Source: Bordetella parapertussis (lineage in GTDB: Bacteria > Pseudomonadota > Gammaproteobacteria > Burkholderiales > Burkholderiaceae_B). From it: a stretch of 19,414 nucleotides of DNA. Where the stretch lies: contig CAMDNZ010000055.1 in the NCBI GenBank assembly GCA_945903445.1, positions 1 to 19,414 of the forward strand. Direction: 5' to 3'. Positions 1 through 5,351 of this stretch are shown here, one piece after another; the stretch's first letter is position 1, and each line of letters begins with the position of its first letter. Under the pieces are notes generated by a model that made no database searches, was not told the origin of the DNA, and saw only the letters and a list, made by a program, of their open reading frames with translations. The translations under genes were made by a program, and so were the position numbers.

Positions 1-74
1 TTGTCCAGCTGCTCGGCTAGCTTCAGCAGCCCTATCTTGTTTCGGATTACCTTATGATTCTGGGCCATGTTCAT
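1..74 (-). CDS. IS481-family-like transposase, N-terminal fragment (runs off window)
   Basis: The minus strand starts with ATG at 74 and is open to the window edge, giving about 24 residues: MNMAQNHKVIRNKIGLLKLA, then EQLD. I recognise this from memory as the N-terminus of integrase-core transposases (helix-turn-helix plus DDE, IS481/IS3 type), where the segment VIRNKxGLLxLAExL begins the helix-turn-helix. An AAAGGA Shine-Dalgarno-like stretch lies about 10 bases upstream of the ATG. A second in-frame ATG at 68 is an alternative start. The catalytic domain is outside the window, so intactness cannot be judged. Confidence 0.7.
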   Translation of the reverse strand, partial: MNMAQNHKVIRNKIGLLKLAEQLD

Positions 75-144
75 CTCTGACTTTTCCTTTCAGGGCTCTT
101 GCCCTAGGTTAACGAAAATGTCAGATTAAGTTTTGACTAATACA
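1..144 (-). mobile_element. IS481/IS3-like insertion sequence, transposase-proximal end (partial)
   Basis: This is the end of an insertion sequence whose body lies to the left of the window. It holds the first codons of a transposase on the minus strand and a 5' leader of about 70 bp. The inferred terminus is at 144, because plus-strand bases 119-144 read TGTCAGATTAAGTTTTGACT followed by AATACA, so the element would begin TGTATTAGTC on the minus strand. A TGT/ACA end fits IS481-type elements. A related motif is seen near 19286. The boundary is supported independently: from base 146 onward the frame is collinear with the intact toxin gene downstream, and to its left the similarity stops. The exact end and the target-site duplication cannot be fixed without the other end of the element. 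Confidence 0.65.
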
Positions 145-565
145 AATCATACGGTACGCAGAGCTTACGAGGGAACTGCTTGGACGTTTACCGCTACTTA
201 TCATCCGAGCTCCGCTTAGCGATCGGACGCGATGGATGAGTAACTGGCAAACCTACGCTGGCTACGACATTGGACATAATGCCGACACTGTATCCAGAAC
301 ACACTATCCTATAGCCGAACAACCTATCGGCACCAGACTCGTGATAAATGCCACGACGACGCCAATACCCTTAAGTGCTTCGTGCCTAGGCGTCAGCACT
401 GCATCCACTTCAAGTGGCCTGTCGCTTCACACCGAACTACTATCGGCGTCACCCGCCCGGTGCCCTGGCTTTCAATCCATGCGTACCACGCAAGATCTAC
501 GACCCCACTTTGAAAGTTCTCACGATTGGCGATTTCGACGACTAAATCCGCCGATCTTTACTTGA
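145..565 (+). pseudogene. IS-truncated paralog of the pertussis-toxin-S1-like gene (C-terminal remnant)
   Basis: The frame from 146 to 565 is open without a stop and resembles the last ~135 residues of the intact toxin-like gene at 1048-1974. Its first residues IIRYAELTRELL match IVRSAVLTGAML (intact residues 174-185). Further on it shares DTVS, GTRLV, NAT, PLSASCLGVS and LSASPA(R/K)CP. By eye more than half of the positions are identical in the central part. Everything before intact residue 174 is missing, so all expected catalytic residues are gone. The break coincides with the insertion-sequence end at 144, which implies insertion into a full-length gene. A second lesion lies at about 491-497: ACGCAAGATCTAC stands where the intact gene has ACGCAAAAAATCTAC, a 2-base loss. 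Restoring the frame gives IYDPTLKVLTIGDFDD and a stop at 543-545, matching IYDPALKALALDAFEN. An ATG at 236 could start a 109-residue product, but it has no evident Shine-Dalgarno, so this is almost surely a dead gene. Confidence 0.8.
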
Positions 566-1047
566 CCTTGATTTCGAACCTATGTTGGAATTTTCTGGGT
601 TGTAACTATTTTCGCCATCGGAGAGCCATGTGAAGATTAGAAAAATCTAAACATTATCTGCCCCCCAAACAGAGCCACTATCTATGTGAAATTTCACCAA
701 TATTGTGTTTTTCGATGAAACCAGCTCGATACGAAATGCTCGGGAGATACCGCAACTCAATTTTCATCAAGCAACCGACGTGGTTTCTTGGTTTGAATGA
801 TGCTGATTTTCCCGATCCGACATCGCGTGTACACAACCGGAAAGCCGACCGTCACAACCAAATAACCTGCAACGCCAAAACAGTCTCCAGCCATTTCTAC
901 CCTAGGACGAAGACGCCATGACACTCGGCCGGTGATTACCGATACGGTGGTGACGAACGACGCCACTACCGCTAAATGCCCCATGCCTGGGTATCGATCC
1001 CGGGTTTTTCTCACATACGCCATCGCGTATACAAAGGAGTTTTTTCT
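566..1047. other. Non-coding spacer between toxin remnant and toxin gene
   Basis: I see no convincing gene in these ~480 bp. The base composition looks more AT-rich than the core genes, especially at 590-790. It contains a perfect 12-bp palindrome GTGAAATTTCAC at 686-697, an imperfect inverted repeat TTAGA/TCTAA around 636-650, a GGG/CCC stem followed by five T residues at about 989-1008, and a perfect 6-4-6 inverted repeat ATACGC/GCGTAT at 1015-1030 just before the ribosome binding site of the toxin gene. No strong -35/-10 pair could be assigned. The promoter of the toxin gene presumably lies here. Small open frames on either strand show no recognisable family. Confidence 0.5.
1033..1039 (+). 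promoter_or_regulatory. Ribosome binding site deciding the toxin start
   Basis: AAAGGAG stands 8 bases before ATG 1048. It selects this start over the in-frame ATG at 976, whose extra 24 residues would bury the signal peptide. Confidence 0.8.
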
Positions 1048-1974
1048 ATGCTGCGGGCATTTGCTACTGCCGTTTTCCTGACAACCAGCATCCCGGTTTC
1101 GGCCTTAGACGCCCATAATGCCGTCTACAGACTTGACGAACGTTCGCCAGCAGAAATACGCAAGGATGGTGGAATATGGCCTTCGACAAGGCAAGGTTCT
1201 CGGCTGGACGACAGCCTGATGAACCATTACGAAGGACGATCGGTACGGAACGGTACAAGTCACTTCGTATCTACCTGGAATCTGCCCTATGCAGTGACAT
1301 ACGGAATAGCCGGATTAGACACAAACTTCGACAGCGGGGAATCGTCCGATGGTTTCAGATTGTGGTTCGAAGATTCGCGCCAATTCTATTTGTATGAAAT
1401 CAGACCAGGAAACGAGTTTTTCGATGTTCGGCAGGCCTTCGTTAATGCCCGAGAATTAGCGCCTACCGAAGCGGAGCGCCGCAGATTTCGGAGCGCGGAC
1501 GTCCCCCATTCATCTTTGCACTACAGCCAAGAGGTTGTCGCGAGAGATGGATTTGGCCATCGACGAATCGTTCGCTCGGCGGTGCTGACTGGAGCAATGC
1601 TTAACGCTTACATCAACCACTCCAGTCCCAACATAACGGAGCCGAGCTTTTGGACCACACGCTGGCAGGATAACGACTCCTATGAACGAACCTTCAATGG
1701 CGACACGGTATCGGCGCACCCCTATCCACTTATAGAACGCCCTTTCGGAACAAGGCTGGTCGTTCACAACGCGACATCCACTACGACTCCCGCACCCCTA
1801 AGCGCCTCATGCCTGGGCGTGAGTTTTGGGCACCCCTCGAACACGCTGTCGCATCGCACCGAACCGCTATCGGCATCGCCCGCCAAATGCCCCGACGTTC
1901 GAGCCCTGAACATCACGCAAAAAATCTACGACCCCGCCTTAAAAGCGCTTGCGCTAGATGCATTCGAAAACTGA
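1048..1974 (+). CDS. Pertussis toxin S1-like ADP-ribosyltransferase, secreted A subunit without visible B subunit
   Basis: The predicted product is a 308-residue secreted mono-ADP-ribosyltransferase of the pertussis toxin S1/typhoid toxin PltA type, which would transfer ADP-ribose from NAD+ to a host protein. The start at 1048 is chosen because AAAGGAG lies 8 bases upstream and a signal peptide follows (MLRAFATAVFLTTSIPVSA, cleavage after residue 19). By-eye alignment to pertussis S1 places R28 (in VYRLDER) on R9, W44 on W26, H60 on H35, S75-T76 (in FVSTW) on S52-T53, YLYEIRPGNEFF (114-125) on YIYEVRADNNFY, and E162 (in HYSQE) on catalytic E129. S160 occupies the position of Q127. The S1 cysteine C41 is V66 here, while two cysteines lie late in the chain (C255, C281). 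The mature chain, about 289 residues, exceeds the 235 of S1. The substrate is unknown. No B-subunit gene is nearby. Confidence 0.82.
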   Translation: MLRAFATAVFLTTSIPVSALDAHNAVYRLDERSPAEIRKDGGIWPSTRQGSRLDDSLMNHYEGRSVRNGTSHFVSTWNLPYAVTYGIAGLDTNFDSGESSDGFRLWFEDSRQFYLYEIRPGNEFFDVRQAFVNARELAPTEAERRRFRSADVPHSSLHYSQEVVARDGFGHRRIVRSAVLTGAMLNAYINHSSPNITEPSFWTTRWQDNDSYERTFNGDTVSAHPYPLIERPFGTRLVVHNATSTTTPAPLSASCLGVSFGHPSNTLSHRTEPLSASPAKCPDVRALNITQKIYDPALKALALDAFEN

Positions 1975-2004
1975 ACGCATTGGCGCAGCATCCAATCGAT
2001 AAAC

Positions 2005-3396
2005 TCAACGCCTGGCAAGGTAATCGGCGTCCAGCGAAGCCAAAAACTCCAACTTCTGCTGGATCTTGATCTCCAATCCCCGATCGGTCGGATGATAGAA
2101 CCTCGCTTGCAGACCATCGGGCAGATACGTTTCGCCCGCAGCGTAAGCATGCGGTTCGTCGTGGGCATACCGGTAAGCATGACCATGGCCCAACTGCTTC
2201 ATCAACTTGGTCGGCGCATTGCGCAAGTGATTCGGCACAGGCGCACTGCCGTTCTCAGCAGAAAACCGGCGTGCCGCGTTATAGGCGTTATAGACCGCGT
2301 TGGATTTCGCAGCGCACGCCAGATACACCACGGCCTGCGCCAATCCCACCTCGCCTTCGGGTGATCCCAAACGCTCGTAGAAATCGGCACCGGCCATGGC
2401 GATATCGGTGGCACGCGGATCGGCCAGTCCAATGTCCTCGACTGCCATCCGCATAATACGCCGCGACAAGTAGCGCGGATCGGCCCCACCGTCCAACATC
2501 CGAGTGAACCAATAAAGCGCAGCGTCGGGGTCCGAACCGCGAACGGCCTTGTGCAGGGCGCTGATCTGATCGTAGAACGCGTCGCCGCCTTTATCGAAAC
2601 GGCGCAAATTCTGCGACAGCGCGGTTTCCAGCCAGGCGCTATCGACCGTGGTGCGACCCGCACCCAGGGACGACTCGCCCACTACCTCGACGGCGTTAAT
2701 GACCCGACGCGCATCGCCATCGGCCCAAGCGGCCAGCTGAGCGATCGTCTCTTCGGCGAACGTCACTCTGTCGATGGTTTTTTGCTCTACGATATTGTCG
2801 CCGTCGGAATCGCCGTCAACGGAAGCATCGGCAGCGATACCGGCATTGAACGCATCGACCGCACGACGTACCAGATCGGTCAGCTCCTCGGGCGTCAGCG
2901 ATTGCAAAACATACACTCGCGCTCGCGACAGCAAGGCGGAATTCACTTCGAACGACGGGTTCTCAGTTGTCGCGCCGATGAAGGTGAACAAGCCGCTTTC
3001 GACATAAGGCAAAAAGGCGTCTTGCTGCGCTTTGTTGAAACGGTGAACCTCGTCGACGAACAAAATGGTGCGCAAGCCTTGCCCGCGCGCCACTTCTGCC
3101 TTGACCACCGCATCGCGAATATCTTTGACGCCACCCAGCACCGCCGACATGGCAATGAACTGGGCGTCGAAACCGTCGGCCATCAATCGCGCCAACGTCG
3201 TTTTGCCGACACCGGGTGGCCCCCAGAAAATCATGGAGTGCGGCCGGCCCGATTCAAATGCGACGCGTAGCGGCTTGCCAGGTCCGAGCAGGTGGGTCTG
3301 ACCGACGACATCGGCCAGGCTACGCGGACGCAGCCGTTCGGCCAGCGGAATGTGGCGGCTGTTGATGGCCCCACCAGAGAAAAGGTCGCCGTTCAT
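2005..3396 (-). CDS. rarA: Replication-associated recombination protein A (MgsA/RarA), AAA+ ATPase
   Basis: This 463-residue clamp-loader-like AAA+ ATPase acts at stalled replication forks and in single-strand gap processing. The start MNGDLFSGG... followed by PLAERLRPRSLADVVGQ is the usual RarA N-terminus. Walker A is GPPGVGKT (59-66), Walker B ILFVDEVH (111-118), sensor 1 GATTENPS (141-148), and the arginine finger lies in SRAR (157-160). The C-terminal MgsA-type helical and tetramerisation region follows, with motifs RGSDPDAALYW and YLPDGLQ. Length is typical, apart from a short acidic insert (DASVDGDSDGD) in the linker around residue 190. No clear Shine-Dalgarno precedes the ATG. In related bacteria the order is ftsK-lolA-rarA-serS. 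Here a lactonase gene sits between lolA and rarA on the other strand, and the toxin gene lies 30 bp beyond the rarA stop instead of serS. Confidence 0.96.
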   Translation of the reverse strand: MNGDLFSGGAINSRHIPLAERLRPRSLADVVGQTHLLGPGKPLRVAFESGRPHSMIFWGPPGVGKTTLARLMADGFDAQFIAMSAVLGGVKDIRDAVVKAEVARGQGLRTILFVDEVHRFNKAQQDAFLPYVESGLFTFIGATTENPSFEVNSALLSRARVYVLQSLTPEELTDLVRRAVDAFNAGIAADASVDGDSDGDNIVEQKTIDRVTFAEETIAQLAAWADGDARRVINAVEVVGESSLGAGRTTVDSAWLETALSQNLRRFDKGGDAFYDQISALHKAVRGSDPDAALYWFTRMLDGGADPRYLSRRIMRMAVEDIGLADPRATDIAMAGADFYERLGSPEGEVGLAQAVVYLACAAKSNAVYNAYNAARRFSAENGSAPVPNHLRNAPTKLMKQLGHGHAYRYAHDEPHAYAAGETYLPDGLQARFYHPTDRGLEIKIQQKLEFLASLDADYLARR

Positions 3397-3556
3397 CTAT
3401 AAGCTTAGAAAATACTGATCCACCAATGCGTGCAAGCATCGCGCCCACCCAAGCTAGCATTACACCACGCACTTTGCGAGTGCTTGGCCCCCATCCGGCA
3501 AGGTAATTGCAGCGCCCACGGCATCACCGCATCGGCGATCATTTCAAGGATTACGC

Positions 3557-4699
3557 ATGCACCGCTACGCCTACGTCGGAACCTACACTCGTGCCGCCCC
3601 GGGCGGGGCTTCCCCCGGCGCGCAGTCGCGTGGAGTTCATATTTACGACACCGACGCCGAACCCTGGCGCGAGGTCGCTTGCCTGCCTGCCGCAAACCCC
3701 TCGTTTTTAGCGTTGCATCCCCATCTCGATGTGCTGTATGCGGTGAGCGAGGTCGACGAACACGCAGGCCAACCGACCGGTGCGATCTTGGGATGGCGCT
3801 TGGGCGATCTTTCTGCCCCCCTGTTTCGACTCGCTCTTCCCCCCGGCGCTTGCGGCCCGGCACATATCGCCATCGATCCGGCCGGACAACATCTGATCGT
3901 GTCCGCGTACAGCGGCGGGGTATTCGTCGTACAAGCGCTGAACGCGGAAGGCCGCCCGCATGGCGAAGCCAGCACGTTCGGATTCGGCACCCCCGGCCCG
4001 AACGCTGCCCGTCAAGACGCGCCCCACGCCCATTTCGCTACACCCCTGAACGCTACGGACGATTGGTTGGTATGCGACCTGGGTACCGACACGGTGGCAC
4101 GGCTGTCGCTGGCCAACGGTCGGGTCACCGACCATCAACGCCGTCATAGCGTCGCTGGTGCCGGACCGCGCCATGCGGCTGTCCATCCAGATGGCACCTG
4201 GGTCTATGTATTGAACGAATTACACGCCACCTTGGATCACTACCGCTATAACGCCGAACATGGTCACCTGCATGGAGGTCCGTTCAGCGATGCCCCCGCC
4301 CACGCGGGTGGCCAGCAAAGCCTCGATCTGCTGCCCGAGGGATACGCTGGCCCACGTAACGGATCGGCCATCGTGATGCATCCCAGCGGACGTATGTTGT
4401 TCGCGAGCACCCGACGCACAGGCGATGCGCCACCCGAAGCCGACAGCGTGACGGCTTGGACCATCGATGCCCGCAGCGGTACGTTGGAATACATGGCGCG
4501 CTACACCGAAGGCGTCACGGTGCCTCGCGCACTGTCCGTATCGCCTTGCGGCGACACGCTGTTCGTCCTGAACCAACGGGCGGGTACGATCGCAGCATGC
4601 GACATCGAAATCACTAGGGGCACACTGGGTAAGCCACGAGTCGTGGCAGTCGCGCCGACGCCGGTGAGTCTGGTGTTCTCACCCGTTGGCCCGGCCTGA
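3557..4699 (+). CDS. Lactonase family protein (6-phosphogluconolactonase-like seven-bladed beta-propeller)
   Basis: The 380-residue product matches the Pfam Lactonase family (YbhE/Pgl type), seven-bladed propellers that may hydrolyse 6-phosphogluconolactone or related sugar lactones. The N-terminus YVGTYT is the family hallmark. Other family features include NPSFLALHP, GPAHIAIDPAGQHLIVSAY, the loop QDAPHAH around residue 155, GPRHAAVHPDG, and the late blade PRALSVSPCGDTLFVLNQ. No signal peptide is seen, so it is probably cytoplasmic. The start is supported by AAGGA about 6 bases upstream of ATG 3557. The gene is divergent from rarA and ends 7 bp from the convergent lolA. Because a separate DevB-type enzyme can serve the pentose phosphate pathway, the exact substrate is open. 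Confidence 0.85.
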   Translation: MHRYAYVGTYTRAAPGGASPGAQSRGVHIYDTDAEPWREVACLPAANPSFLALHPHLDVLYAVSEVDEHAGQPTGAILGWRLGDLSAPLFRLALPPGACGPAHIAIDPAGQHLIVSAYSGGVFVVQALNAEGRPHGEASTFGFGTPGPNAARQDAPHAHFATPLNATDDWLVCDLGTDTVARLSLANGRVTDHQRRHSVAGAGPRHAAVHPDGTWVYVLNELHATLDHYRYNAEHGHLHGGPFSDAPAHAGGQQSLDLLPEGYAGPRNGSAIVMHPSGRMLFASTRRTGDAPPEADSVTAWTIDARSGTLEYMARYTEGVTVPRALSVSPCGDTLFVLNQRAGTIAACDIEITRGTLGKPRVVAVAPTPVSLVFSPVGPA

Positions 4700-4706
4700 A
4701 GCAGCA

Positions 4707-5351
4707 TCACATCTTCACGACGTCCACACCCTCGGGTGGAGTGAAGACGAACTCGCTGGCGGGCAGGGTAGGATTGGCTGTCATGCCCGATAGCGTCACT
4801 CGGGTGGTCTGACCGAAGGAATCCAGCAATTCGATGCGTTGCGGCACATTCGCATCGAATCCCAAATCGACCCGCGAAAAACCTGCATCGGCCGTTTTAG
4901 GCGTGGCGCGTAACCACTGCAGGCCGTCGCGTTCGGGCAGCGCCTGAACGTTGAACGCCTGTTCGAGCGAACCCGATCCAAATAAAATGGCGGCGGGCGA
5001 CGTGCCGATCGCGGCATCCACATTACGCTGCGTAACTTGCGCCAGATCGGGGTCGTATTGCAGAACCTGCCTGCCGTCCGAGACGATCAATTGCTCGTAG
5101 GGTTTTTGCACTTGCCACTTGAAGCGCCCCGGACGCTGAAACGAGAACACACCCGACTGTGCCGGTTGAGTGCGGCCTTGTGCGCCCACCGTGGATTGCG
5201 TGAATTGGCCCGTGGCCGCTTGCACCTCACGCACGAAACGCTTGAGCTGCACGTCGGCGGCATCGCCGGCGTGGACAGCCACCGGTGCATACATCAGCAC
5301 CGCCGCACAACCCGATAGCGCAGCCATTCGTAGCGAATTCCAATTCATCAT
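4707..5351 (-). CDS. lolA: Outer-membrane lipoprotein carrier LolA (periplasmic chaperone)
   Basis: LolA accepts lipoproteins from the LolCDE complex and carries them through the periplasm to LolB in the outer membrane. The 214-residue product has a signal peptide (MMNWNSLRMAALSGCAAVLM..., cleavage near VHA/GD), then the typical FTQSTVGAQGRTQPAQSG and GVFSFQRPGRFKW segments, YEQLIVSDG, and the late FVFTPPEGVDVV that normally ends the family. The start overlaps the ftsK stop (ATGA at 5351-5348), indicating translational coupling. AGAGGA upstream fits the second ATG (5348) slightly better, so the true start may be one codon later. A longer in-frame extension upstream lies inside ftsK and is not used here. 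Confidence 0.95.
   Translation of the reverse strand: MMNWNSLRMAALSGCAAVLMYAPVAVHAGDAADVQLKRFVREVQAATGQFTQSTVGAQGRTQPAQSGVFSFQRPGRFKWQVQKPYEQLIVSDGRQVLQYDPDLAQVTQRNVDAAIGTSPAAILFGSGSLEQAFNVQALPERDGLQWLRATPKTADAGFSRVDLGFDANVPQRIELLDSFGQTTRVTLSGMTANPTLPASEFVFTPPEGVDVVKM

Noticed and set aside
703..921. Small plus-strand frame of 72 codons in the toxin spacer
   Set aside because: No ribosome binding site, no similarity to a toxin B subunit or any known family, and composition typical of non-coding DNA.
757..1023. Open frame of 88 codons on the minus strand upstream of the toxin gene, with hydrophobic stretches
   Set aside because: It has no Shine-Dalgarno and no recognisable family, and starts inside the toxin leader hairpin. 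I considered a membrane or secretion-related protein but found no motif to support it.
976..1047. Upstream in-frame ATG at 976 for the toxin gene
   Set aside because: It has no ribosome binding site and would place 24 residues before a good signal peptide. The ATG at 1048 has AAAGGAG.
2551..3270. Open frame of 239 codons antisense to rarA
   Set aside because: A shadow frame. RarA has full motifs on the other strand.
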